Shown piece after piece: positions 6,111 to 11,545 of a stretch of 11,545 nucleotides of DNA. The stretch covers positions 1 through 11,545 of the forward strand of contig JBBRTW010000218.1 in assembly GCA_038244055.1 (NCBI GenBank), given 5' to 3'. The translations under genes were made by a program, and so were the position numbers. The stretch is from DASPKW01 sp038244055. GTDB taxonomy: Bacteria > Planctomycetota > Phycisphaerae > Tepidisphaerales > Tepidisphaeraceae. Position 1 is the first letter of the stretch; every line of letters begins with the position of its first letter. The notes beneath the pieces are model-generated. The model was not told where the DNA came from, did not search any database, and saw only the letters and a list, made by a program, of their open reading frames with translations.

Positions 6111-6426
6111 ATTATTCACCACGAAAAACACGAAATGCACGAAGAGGAATGAGCCGCAGGGCAATCGCATGTCAATCCTATCGCATCGATTTCGGATTGT
6201 GGATTGCAGATTGCGGATTGAAGACCGCATTTCAATCCGCAATCCACAATCCGAAATCCGCAATTGCTGCCCATCTCATGCCATATGCGATTGCCCTGGA
6301 ATGAGCCGCAGGACTTACAGTCAAAAGGTCGGCAAACGGCGACCGCACGTTGCGCAAACCACATTTCTACTCTGTCTTCTTCGTGCCCTTCGTGTTTTTC
6401 GTGGTTCATCTGAATTATTCGGGCTA
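6111..6426. repeat. dispersed repeat, copy B, with a nested insertion
   Basis: The outer ends form an inverted repeat. ACCACGAAAAACACGAA at 6118-6134 is the exact complement of 6389-6405. Apart from a central block (about 6161-6297), copy B matches copy A at 3574-3727. Read on the minus strand it begins with the TAG stop of the universal stress protein gene, as copy A does with its neighbour. It explains the whole gene-free stretch between the GGQ protein (start 6063) and that gene. No ORF here is credible. Confidence 0.85.
6146..6312. mobile_element. nested palindromic insertion with 15-bp flanking duplication
   Basis: GGAATGAGCCGCAGG occurs at 6146-6160 and again at 6298-6312. Between them lie inverted arms CAGGGCAATCGCAT (6157-6170) and its exact complement (6285-6298). 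Inside is a second palindrome: 6191-6222 against 6231-6255, pairing over 25 bp with one extra 7-bp unit in the left arm. The inner palindrome is built of GGATTGN heptamers. Copy A at 3591 shows the same flank without the insert (GGAATGAGCCAAAGG). The direct repeat resembles a target-site duplication. Confidence 0.7.
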
Positions 6427-6843
6427 TCCCTTCACCCGCACCAGCAGCACCGGCACATCCACCTGATGCTGCACCCGGTGCGCCGTCGTGCCCAGAAACA
6501 TATCCGCGAAAAAGCGATGCCCGTGCGTGCTCATGGCCACCAGGTCGCATTGCCTCTGCCTCACCCATTTGATGATCTCCGAAGGCGGGTCGCCGTAAAC
6601 AAGCTCGGCCTCGGCCGGGATCCCATCGGCTTCGAGCTCCTTGCGCACCGATTCGAGATAGGCGCGATCCTCGGTGATTTCCGCGCTCACCGCATCCGGG
6701 CCGTACATGCGCGCCGCCCAGCCATCGGCCACATGCAGCAGCACCACCCGGCTGTTGAACTTGTGCGCCAGCGGGCGCACGTGATCGAGAATCGTGCGGT
6801 CGGCCGGCGTCGCATCGAGCGTCACCAGAATCTTCTGCCACAT
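6424..6843 (-). CDS. universal stress protein (UspA family)
   Basis: A 139-residue single-domain Usp, a cytoplasmic alpha/beta protein that usually dimerises. It starts WQKILVTLDATPADRTILD, typical of the family, with D10 at the usual nucleotide-side position. It contains SRVVLLHV, the YGDPPSEIIKWVRQRQCDLVAMSTHG segment, and ends VPVLLVRV. The ATP-binding signature G-x2-G-x9-G-S/T is imperfect: G108 and G119-T120 are present, but the second glycine is F111, so ATP binding is uncertain. It lies 21 bp downstream of mntH with its own GGAAGG ribosome site 7 nt before the ATG, so co-transcription with the metal importer is likely. The stop TAG abuts repeat copy B. Confidence 0.9.
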   Translation of the reverse strand: MWQKILVTLDATPADRTILDHVRPLAHKFNSRVVLLHVADGWAARMYGPDAVSAEITEDRAYLESVRKELEADGIPAEAELVYGDPPSEIIKWVRQRQCDLVAMSTHGHRFFADMFLGTTAHRVQHQVDVPVLLVRVKG

Positions 6844-6864
6844 GGCGAATCCTTCCGGGCGGAA

Positions 6865-8325
6865 TTACTTGAACGCGGGGAGCAGTATACCGGTGATCAG
6901 ATAGTACACATCCAGCGTGGTGATCAGAATGCAGGAAGTCCACCCCGCGATCAGCAGGAATTTCCCGTTGGCGAATTTGCCCATCCGCGCTCTCGAACTC
7001 GTGAATTGCAGCAGTGGGACCATCGCGAAGGGCAACTGGATGCCGAGTACCACCTGGCTGAGCGTCAGCAGGTCATTGACGCTGTCCTCCCCGCGCAATC
7101 CGATCACCAGGATCGCCGGGATGATCGCCGCCAGGCGGGTGATCATTCGCCTCACCCATGGCCGCATCCGCCAGCGCATGAACCCTTCCATCACCACCTG
7201 CCCCGCGAGCGTGCCGGTGACGGTGCTGCTTTGCCCGCTGGCCAATAGCGCAATCGCGAAGAGCACGCTCGCCGCCGCCGTGCCAAGCAATGGCGAGAGG
7301 GTCAGATACGCGCCCTGGATCCAGTCCTCGTTGATCGGCCGGCCATCGGGGAAGGTCAGATCCGACCTTCCATAAAAAGTGATGGCCGCCAGCACCATGA
7401 TCGAGGCATTGACGAAGAACGCGATCGACAGCGCGATCACCGAATCGATCGTATTGAGCTGGATCGCCCGCTTGATCGAAGGCTCATCCTGCTGGAACTT
7501 GCGCGTCTGCACCAGCGCTGAATGCAGGTAGAGATTGTGGGGCATGACCGTCGCGCCAATGATGCCGATGGCGACAAAGATCATCCCGTGGCGGGCATCG
7601 ATCAGCGAATGGTTGGCAGCGCTGATCGCGGCCGCCGGCGGGTTGAACCCGGGATGCGCCAGCGCATTGCCCATCTCCGAAAAGTTCGGAATCGTCTGCG
7701 GCAAAATGAAAATCTCGATGAAGTAACAGCCCCCGATCGTCAGCACCAGCACGAGAATAAACGCCTCGATAAAGCGCATCCCCCTGCTTTGCAGCGAGAG
7801 CAGAATCACCACATCCGCGGCCGTGATGATCACCGCCCAGAGCAGCGGAATATGAAACAGCAGCTTGATCGCCACCGCCGACCCCAGCACCTCCGCCAGA
7901 TCGCAGGCCATGATCGCCAGCTCGCAGGCCAGCCAGTTCGGAAGGCGCGACCAGCGCGGGTAAAAATCCCGGCACGCCTGCGCCAGATCGCGCCCCGTCA
8001 CCACCCCCAGCCGCGCCGAGCAGACCTGCAACACGATCGCCATCAGGCTCGACAGCGCCACCACCCAGAGCAGCCCATACTTGTAATTCGCGCCCCCCTG
8101 AAGATCGGTCCCCCAGTTACCCGGGTCCATGTAGCCTACGCTCACCAGCAACGCCGGCCCCGCAAATGCCCGATACTGCCGCCAGAACCCGGCCTTGGAA
8201 TCCGGCACCGCAACCGAAGAATGCATCCCCTCCAAAGAAGGATGAATCTGCTCCGTCCCCGGCCGCGCATAATCCAGCGGCTTTCCAGCCGCCGCATCAT
8301 CAATATTATCGCCCGAAGTATTCAT
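6865..8325 (-). CDS. mntH: NRAMP-family Mn2+/Fe2+ transporter (MntH-like)
   Basis: A 486-residue polytopic inner-membrane protein of the NRAMP family, proton-coupled importers of Mn2+, Fe2+ and related divalent metals. The metal-site motif DPGN is at 67-70 (GYMDPGNW) and the helix-6 motif MPHN at 261-264 (GATVMPHNLYLHS). GQSSTVTGTLAGQ at 364-376 is another conserved NRAMP segment. About 11 hydrophobic helices are apparent. Residues 1-50 form a longer hydrophilic N-terminus than in E. coli MntH (about 410 residues). The promoter and an inverted repeat lie immediately upstream, there is no Shine-Dalgarno, and the divergent gene is a DtxR/MntR-type regulator, all consistent with metal-repressed import. 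The usp gene follows by 21 bp. Mn versus Fe preference cannot be read from sequence alone. Confidence 0.93.
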   Translation of the reverse strand: MNTSGDNIDDAAAGKPLDYARPGTEQIHPSLEGMHSSVAVPDSKAGFWRQYRAFAGPALLVSVGYMDPGNWGTDLQGGANYKYGLLWVVALSSLMAIVLQVCSARLGVVTGRDLAQACRDFYPRWSRLPNWLACELAIMACDLAEVLGSAVAIKLLFHIPLLWAVIITAADVVILLSLQSRGMRFIEAFILVLVLTIGGCYFIEIFILPQTIPNFSEMGNALAHPGFNPPAAAISAANHSLIDARHGMIFVAIGIIGATVMPHNLYLHSALVQTRKFQQDEPSIKRAIQLNTIDSVIALSIAFFVNASIMVLAAITFYGRSDLTFPDGRPINEDWIQGAYLTLSPLLGTAAASVLFAIALLASGQSSTVTGTLAGQVVMEGFMRWRMRPWVRRMITRLAAIIPAILVIGLRGEDSVNDLLTLSQVVLGIQLPFAMVPLLQFTSSRARMGKFANGKFLLIAGWTSCILITTLDVYYLITGILLPAFK

Positions 8326-8371
8326 TTTGATTACTCAAAGTATTTATCGTCAGGATTCGAAGTTTTGTCAA
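8326..8371 (-). promoter_or_regulatory. mntH promoter with a candidate DtxR/MntR operator
   Basis: On the minus strand a perfect -35 TTGACA (8371-8366) is followed by 17 bp and a -10-like GATAAA (8348-8343), within GATAAATACTTT. The inverted repeat TTTGA-GTAA-TCAAA (8339-8326) lies right at the predicted transcription start and touches the ATG, so the leader would be only about 8-13 nt. A second CTTTGA half-site lies upstream at 8385-8380, 45 bp from the first. Binding by the adjacent regulator would block initiation. The operator is inferred from position; the motif does not match the classical DtxR or MntR consensus. Confidence 0.6.
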
Positions 8372-8470
8372 GTGAATTTTCAAAGCGTAAGATAAGCCCA
8401 TTGCGGATTGCGGATTTGTTTGCGGTAGTCGGGAGGCGAGAGGCGATTAAGACCTGTATCGCGAATTGCG

Positions 8471-8516
8471 CTCCTCAGACTGCGCGGCAAGATGCTTCGC
8501 AAGCTCAGCATGACAC
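8471..8516. repeat. probable dispersed intergenic repeat (CAAGATGCTTCGC type)
   Basis: The stretch around CAAGATGCTTCGCAAGC and AGCATGACACG resembles a short repeat that I recall from many environmental bacterial genomes, whose complement reads TGTCATGCTGAGC...GAAGCATCTTG. It contains a small GCTT-CGC-AAGC hairpin. Upstream, 8401-8417 has two GCGGATT units. Only one copy is in this window, so the call rests on memory. Confidence 0.4.
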
Positions 8517-8526
8517 GTTTTTTCTT

Positions 8527-8586
8527 CCCCGAACCCCGAACCCTGAACCCTGAACCCTGAACCCTCCTTCATCCTTCATCCTTCCC
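8527..8586 (+). repeat. heptamer array abutting the mntR-like start codon
   Basis: Five 7-mers CCCYGAA (8527-8561), then CCCT, then CCTTCAT, CCTTCAT and CCTTCCC (8566-8586), directly followed by the ATG at 8587. The array replaces any recognisable Shine-Dalgarno or -10 in the last 60 nt. Unit number could vary between strains and change leader length. Confidence 0.85.
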
Positions 8587-9255
8587 ATGCCTTCCTCCAC
8601 AGTCGAAAACTACCTCAAGCAGATTTACCTCGAGCAGCAGCAGGTCGGCTCGGAGGAACTCGTCGCCATGGGAAAACTTGCCACAGCCATGGCCGTCACA
8701 CCCGGCACGGCCACGACCATGATCAAAACCCTGGCCGAGGCGAACCTGGTCGACTACGAGCCGCGCGGCGGTGTCCGCCTCACCCGCGCCGGCGAGCAGC
8801 TCGCTCTCCACGTCCTCCGCCGGCATCGCCTTCTCGAGCTCTTTCTCGTCAAAGTGCTGGGGATGGACTGGTCCGAAGTCCACGATGAGGCCGAGCAGAT
8901 GGAACACGCGATTTCCGAGAAAGTGCTCCAGAAAATCGACGCCCTCCTCGAATTTCCCTCCGAAGACCCCCATGGCGACCCCATCCCCACCTCCAAGGGC
9001 AAGGTCAACGCCCCGCGCCTCGCCAGCCTCGCCCAATGCGAACTCGGCCGGCCCGTCCGAATCGCCCGCATCGCCGATCAGGAGCCGCAATTTCTGCAAT
9101 TTCTTCGCAGAATTGGCCTGACGCCCGGCGTCATGGTCACTGTAGAATCGCGCGATCCGCAGGCCGACAACGTCGTTTTGAGCATTCCGCGGAAAAACGT
9201 TGTGTCCCTTGGCACCTCGGCGGCGTCCAAGATTCTGGTGGATCATCCTGTTTAG
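8587..9255 (+). CDS. DtxR/MntR-family metal-dependent transcriptional regulator
   Basis: A 222-residue regulator with the full DtxR layout. An N-terminal winged helix spans about 1-70 (TVENYLKQIY, LATAMAVTPGTATTMIKTLAEANLVDYEPRGGVRLT). A dimerisation/metal domain spans about 72-130, and a C-terminal SH3-like (FeoA-type) domain about 150-220. The DtxR ancillary-site ligands are all present (H80, E84, H99). In the primary site, DtxR's Cys is Glu, as in MntR (E103, E106, H107), and position 8, Met in DtxR or Asp in MntR, is Asn. The ligand set is therefore mixed and does not settle Fe versus Mn. It is divergent from mntH, so it is probably that gene's metal-responsive repressor and may regulate itself. 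No Shine-Dalgarno is seen; the start was chosen by family alignment and because heptamer repeats run up to it. Confidence 0.9.
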   Translation: MPSSTVENYLKQIYLEQQQVGSEELVAMGKLATAMAVTPGTATTMIKTLAEANLVDYEPRGGVRLTRAGEQLALHVLRRHRLLELFLVKVLGMDWSEVHDEAEQMEHAISEKVLQKIDALLEFPSEDPHGDPIPTSKGKVNAPRLASLAQCELGRPVRIARIADQEPQFLQFLRRIGLTPGVMVTVESRDPQADNVVLSIPRKNVVSLGTSAASKILVDHPV

Positions 9256-9300
9256 TCGGATGGCCGATAAGAGAGAGGCTTGGCTCGGTGCCCAGAGCTA

Positions 9301-9370
9301 TTGAAATCTGAAATTTGAACTCCGAAATCTGAAATCTGAAATTTGAAATTTGAAATTTGAAATTTGAAAT
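9301..9370. repeat. ten-unit heptamer array (YTGAAAT)
   Basis: Ten consecutive 7-mers read TTGAAAT, CTGAAAT, TTGAACT, CCGAAAT, CTGAAAT twice, then TTGAAAT four times. It is AT-rich against a GC-rich background and gives the periodic spurious peptide FQISNFKFQIS on the minus strand. It fills the spacer between the regulator and the glycosyltransferase and ends 26 bp before the latter's ATG. Confidence 0.9.
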
Positions 9371-9396
9371 CCGCAACGCCTTCCCTCCCGAACTCT

Positions 9397-10665
9397 ATGC
9401 GAATTGGCCTGGTCACTTACGAGTATCCCCCCCAATCCGGCCTCGGCGGCGTCGGCACCTACGCCTATCGCCTGGCCGGCGCACTCGGGCGGGCCGGTCA
9501 TCAGGTCGTCGTCCTCGCCGGGCCGAGCTCCGATGCGGAAATTCCCCTCCCCAACGTGACCGTCCACCGCATCGCCGCACGCTTCGAGCCAACCCTCGGC
9601 CTGTCCGCCTTCCGCTGGATCTACTGGCAGGTCCTCTCGCGCATGATGGAGAAGGCCCACCCGATTGTCTGGCACTGGATGCGCTGGAACATGGCCAGCG
9701 GGCAGGCCCTTCTCGATATCCACAAGCAAACCCCGCTCGACGTCATCGAAGCGCCCGAACACGCCGCCAATGGTCTCTTCGCCGGCCGGCTTCGCCGCTG
9801 GCCGATGGCCGTCCGCATCCACGGGCCATGGGATCTCTTCTTCGGCATCAACCGCACCCAGGGCACCGCGATGAACCGCATGCTCACCTCCCTTGAGCGC
9901 AAGAGCACGCAGTACGCCCAGGTCATCACCACGCCCAGCCACACGATGGCCGCGTTCATCCGCCAGAAGTGGGACCTTCACCGCGATCCGCAAGTCGTGC
10001 CGAATTTCATGGATGTCCCGGCCGACCCAGCCCCCCTGCCTGATGCCAATGAGGCCCAGCGCATCGTCATCGCCGGCCGGATCGAGCGTTTCAAAGGCCA
10101 GGATGTGCTGGTTAAAGCCTTCGCGCGAATCGCGCACAATCACCCGAGGGCGGAGTTGCATGTCATCGGCCCGGATCAGTGGTCGCCCACTGAATCGTTC
10201 GCGGCCGTCGTCGATCAGCTCGTCCCCGAGCGCGACATCCGCGCCCGAATCCTGCTGGCCGGCCCGCAGACGCTCACGCATGTCCAGGAAGCCCTCCGCA
10301 GCGCGGCCGCCGCGGTGGTCTGCTCCTCCGGCTTCGAGAGCTTCTCCTTCAGCACGCTCGAAGCCATGGCCGCCGGCCGGCCCGTCGTCGGCAGCCGCGT
10401 CGGCGCGATCCCCGAGCTCCTCGATGATGGCGGTTGCGGAATGCTGGCCGCGCCGGGGAATGTCGCCCAGTTCGCCCAGTGCCTCGATCAACTTTTAAGC
10501 GACCGCGAACTCAGCGCCCGCCTGGGCCTGGCCGCCCACCAGCGCGCCCGCCGCCGCTACGATACGGCCGTCGCCATCCCACAAATGCTCCGCGCCTTCC
10601 ACCGCGCCAGAGAAGTGTTTCATGGCGTCGAAGACCTGCCACGCACCAATCCGGTCCTTGCTTAG
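9397..10665 (+). CDS. GT-B glycosyltransferase, family 4
   Basis: A 422-residue retaining GT4-type glycosyltransferase that would move a sugar from a nucleotide donor to a glycan or lipid acceptor at the cytoplasmic membrane face. The N-terminal Rossmann domain has IGLVTYEYPPQSGLGGVGTY (Gly-rich loop at 15-20) and VRIHGPWDLFF. The C-terminal domain has the inter-domain VVPNFMDV, the donor-phosphate motif R228-x4-K233G (GRIERFKGQD), and the EX7E motif E314-SFSFSTL-E322 followed by AMAAGRPVVGSRVGAIPEL. These are typical GT4 features; donor and acceptor are unknown. I chose ATG 9397 (MRIGLV) over an upstream TTG at 9364, which lies inside the heptamer array. No Shine-Dalgarno is evident. It stands alone, with no polysaccharide cluster around it. 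Confidence 0.9.
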   Translation: MRIGLVTYEYPPQSGLGGVGTYAYRLAGALGRAGHQVVVLAGPSSDAEIPLPNVTVHRIAARFEPTLGLSAFRWIYWQVLSRMMEKAHPIVWHWMRWNMASGQALLDIHKQTPLDVIEAPEHAANGLFAGRLRRWPMAVRIHGPWDLFFGINRTQGTAMNRMLTSLERKSTQYAQVITTPSHTMAAFIRQKWDLHRDPQVVPNFMDVPADPAPLPDANEAQRIVIAGRIERFKGQDVLVKAFARIAHNHPRAELHVIGPDQWSPTESFAAVVDQLVPERDIRARILLAGPQTLTHVQEALRSAAAAVVCSSGFESFSFSTLEAMAAGRPVVGSRVGAIPELLDDGGCGMLAAPGNVAQFAQCLDQLLSDRELSARLGLAAHQRARRRYDTAVAIPQMLRAFHRAREVFHGVEDLPRTNPVLA

Positions 10666-10718
10666 CGTTCAAAAACTAAAAACGAAAAACTTAAAGGTAA
10701 GAGCCACAAGCCGGGTGC

Positions 10719-10785
10719 CATGCTTAGACCCCGCCGAGACTTGGGCCCCCACGCCAAAGAACGAAATCGGCGGGGGATAAGCATG
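10719..10785. other. long hairpin with a tandem G-A internal loop
   Basis: CATGCTTA (10719-10726) pairs with TAAGCATG (10778-10785). CCCCGCCGA (10729-10737) pairs with TCGGCGGGG (10767-10775). Between the two stems GA faces GA, which allows tandem sheared G-A pairs. The 29-nt loop holds a possible TTGG/CCAA sub-stem. GCCG and CGGC further out could extend the base. It may be a structured RNA, a terminator region of the glycosyltransferase gene (no U tract), or a planctomycete palindromic repeat. It is not an FMN riboswitch. Confidence 0.6.
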
Positions 10786-10807
10786 TCGGCCAATCTCCCT
10801 TCTTGAT

Positions 10808-10845
10808 GTCTTCATGTTTCATGTTTTCATGTTTCATGTCTTCAT
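10808..10845. repeat. 15-bp periodic array of 8+7 units (GTYTTCAT/GTTTCAT)
   Basis: Units alternate GTCTTCAT, GTTTCAT, GTTTTCAT, GTTTCAT, GTCTTCAT, giving 8-7-8-7-8 bp. It lies 44 bp before the ribH ATG and is T-rich. It belongs to the same general class as the heptamer arrays elsewhere in the window but has a different sequence. Confidence 0.8.
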
Positions 10846-10877
10846 GCCCCCATCTCGCCACGCCTCCCCTCTTCGAC

Positions 10878-10883
10878 TAAATT
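10878..10883 (+). promoter_or_regulatory. -10-like hexamer of ribH
   Basis: TAAATT ends exactly 6 nt before the ribH ATG. The intervening CCCCGC cannot act as a Shine-Dalgarno. This matches the spacing seen at 975 and 3289 and predicts a leaderless ribH mRNA. No clear -35 is present. Confidence 0.4.
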
Positions 10884-10889
10884 CCCCGC

Positions 10890-11420
10890 ATGAGCACGAA
10901 AGTCCCCGCCGCCCTTTCCAGCAAAGCCAACCAATCCGCCCGAGTCGCCATCGCCGCCGCCCGGTTTAATGCTGACCTGGTGGATGAGCTGCTCTCCGGC
11001 TGCCTGAAGCGCCTGGCCGAGTTGGGAATCGCCGAATCCAGCATTGACCTGGTGCGCGTCCCCGGCGCATTCGAGCTCCCGGTGACCGCGCGGGTCTTTG
11101 CCGAGACTGGCCGGTATCAGGCCGTCATTTGCCTCGGCGCGGTCGTTCGCGGCGACACGCCCCATTTCGAATACGTCGCCGGCGAGTGTGCCCGCGGCCT
11201 GCAAACGGTGGCAATTAGCCTGGGTCTGCCGGTCATCTTCGGCGTACTGACCACCAATACCCACGAGCAGGCCGTAGACCGCATCGGCGGAAAACATGGC
11301 CACGCCGGGGAAAGAGCGGCCGATGCGGCGGTGGAGATGATGGGGGTGGTCGATGCCATCGCCCGTCGCCCCGGCCGGGCCTCGAAATCCAAAACGAATC
11401 CCCGCAAACGCACAAGGTAA
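10890..11420 (+). CDS. ribH: 6,7-dimethyl-8-ribityllumazine synthase
   Basis: A 176-residue lumazine synthase. It condenses 5-amino-6-ribitylaminouracil with 3,4-dihydroxy-2-butanone 4-phosphate to give the riboflavin precursor; the enzymes form cytoplasmic pentamers or icosahedra. Signatures: AARFN with F26, the substrate loop VPGAFELP at 57-64, GAVVRGDTPHFEYV with the catalytic-type H92, FGVLTTNT at 117-124, and GKHGHAGERAADAAVEM at 134-150. The last 17 residues form a basic tail (ARRPGRASKSK...) beyond the usual family end. The expected partner nusB is not visible in the 125 bp before the right edge. No FMN riboswitch precedes it, and a TAAATT 6 nt before the ATG suggests a leaderless transcript. 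The upstream spacer holds the hairpin at 10719 and the 8/7 repeat array. Confidence 0.95.
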   Translation: MSTKVPAALSSKANQSARVAIAAARFNADLVDELLSGCLKRLAELGIAESSIDLVRVPGAFELPVTARVFAETGRYQAVICLGAVVRGDTPHFEYVAGECARGLQTVAISLGLPVIFGVLTTNTHEQAVDRIGGKHGHAGERAADAAVEMMGVVDAIARRPGRASKSKTNPRKRTR

Positions 11421-11545
11421 CGCGTGCAAAGACGTGGCGGGGGCGTCGCACCTGCTGATGCGGCGCGGGCGTCCTGTGGGCCGGTGGGGGTTGCCCATTT
11501 TGAAGTTCGTTTTGCGCCGGCGCGAAGTTCAGTGGAGGGGGGGAG

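Noticed and set aside
6116..6943. Minus-strand frame spanning repeat copy B and part of usp/mntH
   Set aside because: It contains repeat-derived peptides (NHEKHEGHEED, QSAICNPQSEI) and overlaps real genes in another frame.
8386..8526. yybP-ykoY (Mn) riboswitch or small RNA between mntH and its regulator
   Set aside because: No matching conserved loops or long pairing were found. The stretch is a GCGGATT pair, a probable dispersed repeat and unremarkable sequence.
5746..8553. Long plus-strand open frames (5746-7248 and 7522-8553) opposite the GGQ protein, usp and mntH
   Set aside because: They overlap well-supported genes and repeats on the other strand and give Arg/His/Pro-rich peptides with no recognisable domain.
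9364..9399. TTG start for the glycosyltransferase
   Set aside because: It lies in the YTGAAAT array. The family motif MRIGLVTYEYPP begins at ATG 9397.
9298..10491. A 397-codon open frame antisense to the glycosyltransferase
   Set aside because: It reads through the complement of a clear GT4 gene and begins in the heptamer array. Its peptide is Asp/Gly/Glu/Arg-rich with no domain. Long antisense frames are expected at this GC content.
10666..10889. FMN riboswitch upstream of ribH
   Set aside because: The conserved RFN segments (AGGATCTTCGGGGC, CCGACCGGCGGT types) are absent. The visible structure is a single long hairpin with different sequence.
11424..11545. Possible partial gene from GTG 11424 to the right edge
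   Set aside because: The frame is open for about 40 codons, but no ribosome site, no -10 and no recognisable sequence (it does not look like nusB). At this GC content an open frame of this length is not evidence. Nothing else was seen between ribH and the edge.

Overview
The window looks like chromosomal DNA of a GC-rich planctomycete, probably Phycisphaerae-like. This is an inference from gene content. The clues are a small membrane protein ending in the Cys4 zinc ribbon CPKCGYDLRATPD, a short GGQ release-factor-like protein, a radical-SAM hopanoid enzyme (HpnH) with a small partner gene, and many dispersed non-coding repeats of the kind common in this phylum. No phage, IS transposase, CRISPR, tRNA or rRNA was seen.

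Layout. 1-178: a 70-bp tandem repeat open at the left edge. 263-877 (+): membrane protein with C-terminal zinc ribbon. 987-1559 (+): cytosolic DsbA/thioredoxin-like oxidoreductase with a GTG start. 1567-1872 (-): small uncharacterised protein, convergent with it. 2081-3226 (-): secreted sialidase-like BNR propeller. 3301-3627 (+): short membrane ORF whose 3' end lies in a dispersed repeat. 3725-5265 (-): hpnH followed by a small gene through a GTGA stop/start overlap. 5548-6063 (-): GGQ release-factor-like protein. 6424-8325 (-): mntH (NRAMP) followed by a universal stress protein gene. 8587-9255 (+): divergent DtxR/MntR-type regulator. 9397-10665 (+): family-4 glycosyltransferase. 10890-11420 (+): ribH, lumazine synthase.

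The clearest functional unit is the metal-homeostasis locus at 6424-9255. A metal-dependent repressor is divergent from a Mn/Fe importer, and the importer promoter carries an inverted repeat at the predicted transcription start. The second is hpnH plus its translationally coupled partner, which makes the adenosylhopane intermediate of extended hopanoids.

Three non-coding themes stand out. (1) Several starts lack a Shine-Dalgarno and have a -10-like hexamer 6-7 nt upstream, as expected for leaderless mRNAs. (2) A dispersed repeat directly abuts the TAG stop codons of two genes. One copy carries a nested palindromic insertion for which the other copy is the empty site. (3) Several arrays of different 7-bp (in one case 7/8-bp) units occupy gene leaders. 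I found no convincing new multi-gene system. The coding content is mostly recognisable families, and the unusual material is in the repeats and start-site architecture.
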